DNA from: Diorhabda sublineata
Lineage: Eukaryota > Arthropoda > Insecta > Coleoptera > Chrysomelidae
Assembly (NCBI RefSeq): GCF_026230105.1
Contig: NC_079479.1
Span: forward strand, 18,983,734 to 19,047,733
DNA: 64,000 nt
Direction of reading: 5' to 3'
The translations under genes and the position numbers were made by a program. Position 1 is the first letter of the stretch. Each line of letters begins with the position of its first letter. A model generated the notes under the pieces. The model worked only from the letters and a program-made list of their open reading frames with translations, did not search any database and was not told the DNA's origin. Shown one piece after another: positions 43,501 to 53,417 of this stretch.

Positions 43501-45218
43501 CAGATGCGAACTCACTCGAATATATAAGAAATGTTGAAATTCGACTTCAAATGAGGAAGATAGACTTTGAAAATTTTCAATCAACCCAAAGTGGCAATCG
43601 ACTTCAATGGGCTTCAATGGATGTTAATCGACGATATCTGACAAAGTCAGATGCGAACTCAATCGAATATATAAGAAATGTTGAAATTCGACTTCAAATG
43701 AGGAAGATAGACTTTGAAAATTTTCAATCAACACAAAGTGAGAATCGACTTCAATGGGCTTCAATGAATGTAAATCGACGATATCTGACAAAGTCAGATA
43801 CACACTCATTCAATTATATAAGAAATGTTGAAAATCGACTTCAAATGAGGAAGATAGACTTTGAAAATTTTCAATCAACCCAAAGTGGCAATCGACTTCA
43901 ATGTGCTTCAATGGATCTTAATCGACGATATCTGACAAAGTCAGATGCGAACTCACTCGAATATATAAGAAATGTTGAAATTCGACTTCAAATGAGGAAG
44001 ATAGACTTTGAAAATTTCCAATCAACACAAAGTGACAATCGACTTCAATGGGCTTCAATGGATGTTAATCGACGATATCTGATAAAGTTAGATGCGAACT
44101 CATTTAAATATATAAGAAATGTTGAAAATCGACTTCAAATGAGGAAGATAGACTTTGAAAATTTCCAATCAACACAAAGTGACAATCGACTTCAATGGGC
44201 TTCAATGGATGTTAATCGACGATATCTGACAAAGTCAGATGCGAACTCACTCGAATATATAAGAAATGTTGGAATTCGACTTCAAATGAGGAAGATAGAC
44301 TTTGAAAATTTCCAATCAACACAAAGTGACAATCGACTTCAATGGGCTTCAATGGATGTTAATCGACGATATCTGATAAAGTTAGATGCGAACTCATTTA
44401 AATATATAAGAAATGTTGAAAATCGACTTCAAATGAGGAAGATAGACTTTGAAAATTTTCAATCAATACAAAGTGAGAATCGACTTCAATGGGCTTCAAT
44501 GAATGTAAATCGACGATATCTGACAAAGTCAGATACAAACTCAGTCAAATATATAAGAAATGTTGAAAATCGACTTCAAATGAGGAAGATAGACTTTGAA
44601 AATTTTCAATCAACACAAAGTGAGAATCGACTTCAATGGGCTTCAATGGATGTAAATCGACGATATCTGACAAAGTCAGATACACACTCATTCAATTATA
44701 TAAGAAATGTTGAAAATCGACTTCAAATGAGGAAGATAGACTTTGAAAATTTTCAATCAACCCAAAGTGGCAATCGACTTCAATGGGCTTCAATGGATGT
44801 TAATCGACGATATCTGACAAAGTCAGATGCGAACTCACTCGAATATATAAGAAATGTTGAAATTCGACTTCAAATGAGGAAGATAGACTTTGAAAATTTT
44901 CAATCAACCCAAAGTGGCAATCGACTTCAATGGGCTTCAATGGATGTTAATCGACGATATCTGACAAAGTCAGATGCGAACTCAATCGAATATATAAGAA
45001 ATGTTGAAATTCGACTTCAAATGAGGAAGATAGACTTTGAAAATTTCCAGTCAACACAAAGTGACAATCGACTTCAATGGGCTTCAATGAATGTAAATCG
45101 GCGATATCTGACAAAGTCAGATACACACTCATTCAATTATATAAGAAATGTTGAAAATCGACTTCAAATGAGGAAGATAGACTTTGAAAATTTCCAATCA
45201 ACACAAAGTGGCAATTGA
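40530..45218 (+). other. Longest apparent reading frame (1562 codons), judged non-coding
   Basis: One + frame is open for 32 units because the unit is 49 codons long and its consensus has no stop in this frame. Conceptual repeats contain RRYLTKSD, YIRNVE and MRKIDFENFQS. Class differences mostly alter amino acids (GCG, ACA; CTC, TTC, GTC; GAA, AAT, AAA in the variable box), with no third-position bias seen. It begins and ends at stops that are repeat-wide variants. There is no promoter, signal peptide, unique terminus or splice context to support a gene. Very unlikely alternative: a repeat protein. Confidence 0.8.
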
Positions 45219-45608
45219 CTTCAATGGGCTTCAATGGATGTTAATCGACGATATCTGACAAAGTCAGATGCGAACTCACTCGAATATATAAGAAATGTTG
45301 AAATTCGACTTCAAATGAGGAAGATGGACTTTGAAAATTTCCAATCAACACAAAGTGACAATCGACTTCAATGGGCTTCAATGGAAGTTAATCGACGATA
45401 TCTGATAAAGTTAGATGCGAACTCATTTAAATATATAAGAAATGTTGAAAATCGACTTCAAATGAGGAAGATAGACTTTGAAAATTTTCAATCAACCCAA
45501 GGTGGCAATCGACTTCAATGGGCTTCAATGGATGTTAATCGACGATATCTGACAAAGTCAGATGCGAACTCACTCGAATATATAAGAAATGTTGAAATTT
45601 GACTTCAA
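40530..45608 (+). repeat. Satellite domain, tetramer-rich, long indel-free run
   Basis: 32 units between the GGCAATTGAC stops ending at 40514 and 45218, all exactly 147 bp. A trimer (441 bp) starting near 40970 is repeated at 41411 and shares AAATATATGAG. From about 41.9 kb A1 units carry AACTCACCCG (S-PEY). Part of the 24-mer order already appears (CAATGTGCTTC near 43901 and GTTGGAATTCG at 44269, 30 units before the same mark at 48679). Confidence 0.86.
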
Positions 45609-45653
45609 ATGAGGAAGATAGACTTTGAAAATTTCCAATCAACACAAAGTGAC

Positions 45654-45800
45654 AATCGACTTCAATGGGCTTCAATGGATGTTAATCGACGATATCTGAC
45701 AAAGTCAGATGCGAACTCACTCGAATATATAAGAAATGTTGAAATTCGACTTCAAATGAGGAAGATAGACTTTGAAAATTTCCAATCAACACAAAGTGAC
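45654..45800 (+). repeat. Reference satellite unit, class A1
   Basis: A clean 147-bp unit used here for anatomy (offsets from 0). AATCGAC lies at offset 0 and again at 30; in most other classes a third copy lies at 90. A 10-bp motif is tandemly duplicated at 6-25. GATATC (an EcoRV site) is at 37-42. A dyad is centred on the AAA at 47-49. A variable box covers about 57-71 and distinguishes the classes. A conserved stretch (ATATAAGAAATGTTGAA and CTTCAAATGAGGAAGATAG) covers about 73-116. An A/T-rich palindromic stretch is at 118-131, and a class-specific tail at 128-146 ends in GTGAC, GTGAG or GTGGC. Confidence 0.93.
45660..45679 (+). repeat. Internal tandem 10-bp duplication within the unit
   Basis: CTTCAATGGG is followed directly by CTTCAATGGA (9 of 10 identical). 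Present in normal units; exactly one copy is lost in the six 137-bp units, as expected from slippage or unequal exchange within the duplication. Ten bases is about one helical turn. Representative copy. Confidence 0.9.
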
Positions 45801-46133
45801 AATCGACTTCAATGGGCTTCAATGGATGTTAATCGACGATATCTGATAAAGTTAGATGCGAACTCATTTACATATATAAGAAATGTTGAAAATCGACTTC
45901 AAATGAGGAAGATAGACTTTGAAAATTTTCAATCAATACAAAGTGAGAATCGACTTCAATGGGCTTCAATGAATGTAAATCGACGATATCTGACAAAGTC
46001 AGATACAAACTCAGTCAAATATATAAGAAATGTTGAAAATCGACTTCAAATGAGGAAGATAGACTTTGAAAATTTTCAATCAACACAAAGTGAGAATCGA
46101 CTTCAATGGGCTTCAATGAATGTAAATCGACGA

Positions 46134-46152
46134 TATCTGACAAAGTCAGATA
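46134..46152. repeat. Dyad symmetry in each unit, 8-bp arms with 3-nt centre
   Basis: TATCTGAC, then AAA, then GTCAGATA: a perfect inverted repeat in the T-class units. A1 units keep 7-bp arms because the last base is G rather than A. A2 and A3 units read CTGAT/AAA/GTTAG, which weakens the DNA dyad but would still pair through G-U wobbles in RNA. Representative of several hundred copies in the window. It could be a cruciform-forming element or a binding site; neither is shown by sequence alone. Confidence 0.85.
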
Positions 46153-46212
46153 CACACTCATTCAATTATATAAGAAATGTTGAAAATCGACTTCAAATGA
46201 GGAAGATAGACT

Positions 46213-46226
46213 TTGAAAATTTTCAA
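46213..46226. repeat. 14-bp perfect palindrome in the A/T-rich part of the unit
   Basis: TTGAAAATTTTCAA is its own reverse complement. It is intact in T1, T2 and most A2 units. In A1 units the tail has TTTCC instead of TTTTC, and in A3-type units TTCTC, so the palindrome is broken in a class-specific way. Representative copy. Confidence 0.85.
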
Positions 46227-46241
46227 TCAACCCAAAGTGGC

Positions 46242-46829
46242 AATCGACTTCAATGGGCTTCAATGGATGTAAATCGACGATATCTGACAAAGTCAGATGC
46301 GAACTCACCCGAATATATAAGAAATGTTGAAATTCGACTTCAAATGAGGAAGATAGACTTTGAAAATTTCCAATCAACACAAAGTGACAATCGACTTCAA
46401 TGGGCTTCAATGGATGTTAATCGACGATATCTGATAAAGTTAGATGCGAACTCATTTAAATATATAAGAAATGTTGAAAATCGACTTCAAATGAGGAAGA
46501 TAGACTTTGAAAATTTTCAATCAATACAAAGTGAGAATCGACTTCAATGGGCTTCAATGAATGTAAATCGACGATATCTGACAAAGTCAGATACAAACTC
46601 AGTCAAATATATAAGAAATGTTGAAAATCGACTTCAAATGAGAAAGATAGACTTTGAAAATTTTCAATCAACACAAAGTGAGAATCGACTTCAATGGGCT
46701 TCAATGAATGTAAATCGACGATATCTGACAAAGTCAGATACACACTCATTCAATTATATAAGAAATGTTGAAAATCGACTTCAAATGAGGAAGATAGACT
46801 TTGAAAATTTTCAATCAACCCAAAGTGGC
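46242..46829 (+). repeat. Basic tetramer higher-order repeat A1-A2-T2-T1 (588 bp)
   Basis: Four successive units of different class: A1 (46242-46388, S-PEY variant), A2 (46389-46535), T2 (46536-46682) and T1 (46683-46829). The same order recurs through much of the window, and 588-bp offsets are found directly at 27.3-29.0 kb and 19.5-20.1 kb. Longer HORs are mostly runs of this tetramer with extra A1-A2 dimers. Classes differ in the variable box and in the tail (A1 GTGAC; A2 GTGAG or GTGGC; T2 GTGAG; T1 GTGGC). Confidence 0.88.
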
Positions 46830-49136
46830 AATCGACTTCAATGGGCTTCAATGGATGTAAATCGACGATATCTGACAAAGTCAGATGCGAACTCACCCGA
46901 ATATATAAGAAATGTTGAAATTCGACTTCAAATGAGGAAGATAGACTTTGAAAATTTCCAATCAACACAAAGTGACAATCGACTTCAATGGGCTTCAATG
47001 GATGTTAATCGACGATATCTGATAAAGTTAGATGCGAACTCATTTAAATATATAAGAAATGTTGAAAATCGACTTCAAATGAGGAAGATAGACTTTGAAA
47101 ATTTTCAATCAACCCAAAGTGGCAATCGACTTCAATGGGCTTCAATGGATGTTAATCGACGATATCTGACAAAGTCAGATGCGAACTCACTCGAATATAT
47201 AAGAAATGTTGAAATTCGACTTCAAATGAGGAAGATAGACTTTGAAAATTTCCAATCAACACAAAGTGACAATCGACTTCAATGGGCTTCAATGGATGTT
47301 AATCGACGATATCTGATAAAGTTAGATGCGAACTCATTTAAATATATAAGAAATGTTGAAAATCGACTTCAAATGAGGAAGATAGACTTTGAAAATTTTC
47401 AATCAATACAAAGTGAGAATCGACTTCAATGGGCTTCAATGAATGTAAATCGACGATATCTGACAAAGTCAGATACAAACTCAGTCAAATATATAAGAAA
47501 TGTTGAAAATCGACTTCAAATGAGGAAGATAGACTTTGAAAATTTTCAATCAACACAAAGTGAGAATCGACTTCAATGGGCTTCAATGAATGTAAATCGA
47601 CGATATCTGACAAAGTCAGATACACACTCATTCAATTATATAAGAAATGTTGAAAATCGACTTCAAATGAGGAAGATAGACTTTGAAAATTTTCAATCAA
47701 CCCAAAGTGGCAATCGACTTCAATGGGCTTCAATGGATGTAAATCGACGATATCTGACAAAGTCAGATGCGAACTCACCCGAATATATAAGAAATGTTGA
47801 AATTCGACTTCAAATGAGGAAGATAGACTTTGAAAATTTCCAATCAACACAAAGTGACAATCGACTTCAATGGGCTTCAATGGATGTTAATCGACGATAT
47901 CTGATAAAGTTTGATGCGAACTCAATTAAATATATAAGAAATGTTGAAAATCGACTTCAAATGAGGAAGATAGACTTTGAAAATTTTCAATCAATACAAA
48001 GTGAGAATCGACTTCAATGGGCTTCAATGAATGTAAATCGACGATATCTGACAAAGTCAGATACAAACTCAGTCAAATATATAAGAAATGTTGAAAATCG
48101 ACTTCAAATGAGGAAGATAGACTTTGAAAATTTTCAATCAACACAAAGTGAGAATCGACTTCAATGGGCTCCAATGAATGTAAATCGACGATATCTGACA
48201 AAGTCAGATACACACTCATTCAATTATATAAGAAATGTTGAAAATCGACTTCAAATGAGGAAGATAGACTTTGAAAATTTTCAATCAACCCAAAGTGGCA
48301 ATCGACTTCAATGTGCTTCAATGGATGTTAATCGACGATATCTGACAAAGTCAGATGCGAACTCACTCGAATATATAAGAAATGTTGAAATTCGACTTCA
48401 AATGAGGAAGATAGACTTTGAAAATTTCCAATCAACACAAAGTGACAATCGACTTCAATGGGCTTCAATGGATGTTAATCGACGATATCTGATAAAGTTA
48501 GATGCGAACTCATTTAAATATATAAGAAATGTTGAAAATCGACTTCAAATGAGGAAGATAGACTTTGAAAATTTCCAATCAACACAAAGTGACAATCGAC
48601 TTCAATGGGCTTCAATGGATGTTAATCGACGATATCTGACAAAGTCAGATGCGAACTCACTCGAATATATAAGAAATGTTGGAATTCGACTTCAAATGAG
48701 GAAGATAGACTTTGAAAATTTCCAATCAACACAAAGTGACAATCGACTTCAATGGGCTTCAATGGATGTTAATCGACGATATCTGATAAAGTTAGATGCG
48801 AACTCATTTAAATATATAAGAAATGTTGAAAATCGACTTCAAATGAGGAAGATAGACTTTGAAAATTTTCAATCAATACAAAGTGAGAATCGACTTCAAT
48901 GGGCTTCAATGAATGTAAATCGACGATATCTGACAAAGTCAGATACAAACTCAGTCAAATATATAAGAAATGTTGAAAATCGACTTCAAATGAGGAAGAT
49001 AGACTTTGAAAATTTTCAATCAACACAAAGTGAGAATCGACTTCAATGGGCTTCAATGAATGTAAATCGACGATATCTGACAAAGTCAGATACACACTCA
49101 TTCAATTATATAAGAAATGTTGAAAATCGACTTCAA

Positions 49137-52100
49137 ATGAGGAAGATAGACTTTGAAAATTTCCAATCAACACAAAGTGACAATCGACTTCAATGGGCTT
49201 CAATGGATGTTAATCGACGATATCTGACAAAGTCAGATGCGAACTCACTCGAATATATAAGAAATGTTGAAATTCGACTTCAAATGAGGAAGATAGACTT
49301 TGAAAATTTCCAATCAACACAAAGTGACAATCGACTTCAATGGGCTTCAATGGATGTTAATCGACGATATCTGATAAAGTTAGATGCGAACTCATTTACA
49401 TATATAAGAAATGTTGAAAATCGACTTCAAATGAGGAAGATAGACTTTGAAAATTTTCAATCAATACAAAGTGAGAATCGACTTCAATGGGCTTCAATGA
49501 ATGTAAATCGACGATATCTGACAAAGTCAGATACAAACTCAGTCAAATATATAAGAAATGTTGAAAATCGACTTCAAATGAGGAAGATAGACTTTGAAAA
49601 TTTTTAATCAACACAAAGTGAGAATCGACTTCAATGGGCTTCAATGAATGTAAATCGACGATATCTGACAAAGTCAGATACACACTCATTCAATTATATA
49701 AGAAATGTTGAAAATCGACTTCAAATGAGGAAGATAGACTTTGAAAATTTTCAATCAACCCAAAGTGGCAATCGACTTCAATGGGCTTCAATGGATGTAA
49801 ATCGACGATATCTGACAAAGTCAGATGCGAACTCACCCGAATATATAAGAAATGTTGAAATTCGACTTCAAATGAGGAAGATAGACTTTGAAAATTTCCA
49901 ATCAACACAAAGTGACAATCGACTTCAATGGGCTTCAATGGATGTTAATCGACGATATCTGATAAAGTTAGATGCGAACTCATTTAAATATATAAGAAAT
50001 GTTGAAAATCGACTTCAAATGAGGAAGATAGACTTTGAAAATTTTCAATCAATACAAAGTGAGAATCGACTTCAATGGGCTTCAATGAATGTAAATCGAC
50101 GATATCTGACAAAGTCAGATACAAACTCAGTCAAATATATAAGAAATGTTGAAAATCGACTTCAAATGAGAAAGATAGACTTTGAAAATTTTCAATCAAC
50201 ACAAAGTGAGAATCGACTTCAATGGGCTTCAATGAATGTAAATCGACGATATCTGACAAAGTCAGATACACACTCATTCAATTATATAAGAAATGTTGAA
50301 AATCGACTTCAAATGAGGAAGATAGACTTTGAAAATTTTCAATCAACCCAAAGTGGCAATCGACTTCAATGGGCTTCAATGGATGTAAATCGACGATATC
50401 TGACAAAGTCAGATGCGAACTCACCCGAATATATAAGAAATGTTGAAATTCGACTTCAAATGAGGAAGATAGACTTTGAAAATTTCCAATCAACACAAAG
50501 TGACAATCGACTTCAATGGGCTTCAATGGATGTTAATCGACGATATCTGATAAAGTTAGATGCGAACTCATTTAAATATATAAGAAATGTTGAAAATCGA
50601 CTTCAAATGAGGAAGATAGACTTTGAAAATTTTCAATCAACCCAAAGTGGCAATCGACTTCAATGGGCTTCAATGGATGTTAATCGACGATATCTGACAA
50701 AGTCAGATGCGAACTCACTCGAATATATAAGAAATGTTGAAATTCGACTTCAAATGAGGAAGATAGACTTTGAAAATTTCCAATCAACACAAAGTGACAA
50801 TCGACTTCAATGGGCTTCAATGGATGTTAATCGACGATATCTGATAAAGTTAGATGCGAACTCATTTAAATATATAAGAAATGTTGAAAATCGACTTCAA
50901 ATGAGGAAGATAGACTTTGAAAATTTTCAATCAATACAAAGTGAGAATCGACTTCAATGGGCTTCAATGAATGTAAATCGACGATATCTGACAAAGTCAG
51001 ATACAAACTCAGTCAAATATATAAGAAATGTTGAAAATCGACTTCAAATGAGGAAGATAGACTTTGAAAATTTTCAATCAACACAAAGTGAGAATCGACT
51101 TCAATGGGCTTCAATGAATGTAAATCGACGATATCTGACAAAGTCAGATACACACTCATTCAATTATATAAGAAATGTTGAAAATCGACTTCAAATGAGG
51201 AAGATAGACTTTGAAAATTTTCAATCAACCCAAAGTGGCAATCGACTTCAATGGGCTTCAATGGATGTAAATCGACGATATCTGACAAAGTCAGATGCGA
51301 ACTCACCCGAATATATAAGAAATGTTGAAATTCGACTTCAAATGAGGAAGATAGACTTTGAAAATTTCCAATCAACACAAAGTGACAATCGACTTCAATG
51401 GGCTTCAATGGATGTTAATCGACGATATCTGATAAAGTTAGATGCGAACTCATTTAAATATATAAGAAATGTTGAAAATCGACTTCAAATGAGGAAGATA
51501 GACTTTGAAAATTTTCAATCAATACAAAGTGAGAATCGACTTCAATGGGCTTCAATGAATGTAAATCGACGATATCTGACAAAGTCAGATACAAACTCAG
51601 TCAAATATATAAGAAATGTTGAAAATCGACTTCAAATGAGGAAGATAGACTTTGAAAATTTTCAATCAGCACAAAGTGAGAATCGACTTCAATGGGCTCC
51701 AATGAATGTAAATCGACGATATCTGACAAAGTCAGATACACACTCATTCAATTATATAAGAAATGTTGAAAATCGACTTCAAATGAGGAAGATAGACTTT
51801 GAAAATTTTCAATCAACCCAAAGTGGCAATCGACTTCAATGTGCTTCAATGGATGTTAATCGACGATATCTGACAAAGTCAGATGCGAACTCACTCGAAT
51901 ATATAAGAAATGTTGAAATTCGACTTCAAATGAGGAAGATAGACTTTGAAAATTTCCAATCAACACAAAGTGACAATCGACTTCAATGGGCTTCAATGGA
52001 TGTTAATCGACGATATCTGATAAAGTTAGATGCGAACTCATTTAAATATATAAGAAATGTTGAAAATCGACTTCAAATGAGGAAGATAGACTTTGAAAAT

Positions 52101-52664
52101 TTCCAATCAACACAAAGTGACAATCGACTTCAATGGGCTTCAATGGATGTTAATCGACGATATCTGACAAAGTCAGATGCGAACTCACTCGAATATATAA
52201 GAAATGTTGGAATTCGACTTCAAATGAGGAAGATAGACTTTGAAAATTTCCAATCAACACAAAGTGACAATCGACTTCAATGGGCTTCAATGGATGTTAA
52301 TCGACGATATCTGATAAAGTTAGATGCGAACTCATTTAAATATATAAGAAATGTTGAAAATCGACTTCAAATGAGGAAGATAGACTTTGAAAATTTTCAA
52401 TCAATACAAAGTGAGAATCGACTTCAATGGGCTTCAATGAATGTAAATCGACGATATCTGACAAAGTCAGATACAAACTCAGTCAAATATATAAGAAATG
52501 TTGAAAATCGACTTCAAATGAGGAAGATAGACTTTGAAAATTTTCAATCAACACAAAGTGAGAATCGACTTCAATGGGCTTCAATGAATGTAAATCGACG
52601 ATATCTGACAAAGTCAGATACACACTCATTCAATTATATAAGAAATGTTGAAAATCGACTTCAA
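49137..52664 (+). repeat. 24-mer HOR, copy 2 (3528 bp)
   Basis: Direct tandem copy of 45609-49136 with the same 24-unit order. I spotted four substitutions between copies: 46077 C/49605 T, 47912 T/51440 A, 47925 A/51453 T and 48141 A/51669 G. The first makes a TAA at 49605-49607, which breaks the + frame here only. The copies are therefore about 99.9% identical on the differences I could see. Confidence 0.93.
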
Positions 52665-53417
52665 ATGAGGAAGATAGACTTTGAAAATTTTCAATCAATA
52701 CAAAGTGAGAATCAACTTCAATGGGCTTCAATGAATGTAAATCGACGATATCTGACAAAGTCAGATACAAACTCAGTCAAATATATAAGAAATGTTGAAA
52801 ATCGACTTCAAATGAGGAAGATAGACTTTGAAAATTTTCAATCAATACAAAGTGACAATCGACTTCAATGGGCTTCAATGGATGTAAATCGACGATATCT
52901 GACAAAGTCAGATGCGAACTCACCCGAATATATAAGAAATGTTGAAATTCGACTTCAAATGAGGAAGATAGACTTTGAAAATTTCCAATCAACACAAAGT
53001 GACAATCGACTTCAATGGGCTTCAATGGATGTTAATCGACGATATCTGATAAAGTTAGATGCGAACTCATTTAAATATATAAGAAATGTTGAAAATCGAC
53101 TTCAAATGAGGAAGATAGACTTTGAAAATTTTCAATCAACCCAAAGTGGCAATCGACTTCAATGGGCTTCGATGGATGTTAATCGACGATATCTGACAAA
53201 GTCAGATGCGAACTCACTCGAATATATAAGAAATGTTGAAATTCGACTTCAAATGAGGAAGATAGACTTTGAAAATTTCCAATCAACACAAAGTGACAAT
53301 CGACTTCAATGGGCTTCAATGGATGTTAATCGACGATATCTGATAAAGATAGATGCGAACTCATTTAAATATATAAGAAATGTTGAAAATCGACTTCAAA
53401 TGAGGAAGATAGACTTT
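52665..53417 (+). repeat. Transition units between the 24-mer and 12-mer domains
   Basis: Five units that leave the 24-mer order: a T2 unit after GAGAATCAACTTC, the last A1 unit with AACTCACCCG (52919), then A2, A1 and A2 units. GGGCTTCGATGG (near 53164) and GATAAAGATAG (near 53342) are local variants. It ends at the 1-bp deletion that marks the next HOR. Confidence 0.75.

Larger units (their letters stand above)
45609..49136 (+). repeat. 24-mer HOR, copy 1 (3528 bp)
   Basis: 24 units in class order: two tetramers, an A1-A2 dimer, two tetramers, a dimer, one tetramer. Markers shared with copy 2 at exactly +3528 are TTTACATATA (45869), ATGAGAAAG (46640), GGGCTCCAATG (48168), CAATGTGCTTC (48311) and GTTGGAATTC (48679). 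Copy-specific bases are T at 47912 and A at 47925. The + frame is open throughout, continuing to 49607. Confidence 0.93.

Noticed and set aside
43222..43617. Reverse-strand open frames, up to 131 codons
   Set aside because: They are the same satellite read on the other strand, recur wherever certain unit classes are adjacent, and have no independent support.
40530..45218. A giant repeat-protein gene of 1562 codons, and similar frames at 28486-31923, 45609-49607 and 49644-53474
   Set aside because: The frames are the direct result of a 147-bp stop-free unit. They begin and end at repeat-wide variants, lack unique termini, and class differences mostly change amino acids. Neighbouring copies of the same units are broken by stops and frameshifts.
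46134..46152. Rho-independent terminator or bacterial operator at the dyad
   Set aside because: No T-run or gene context, AT-rich arms, and hundreds of copies in a satellite; bacterial regulation is not plausible here.
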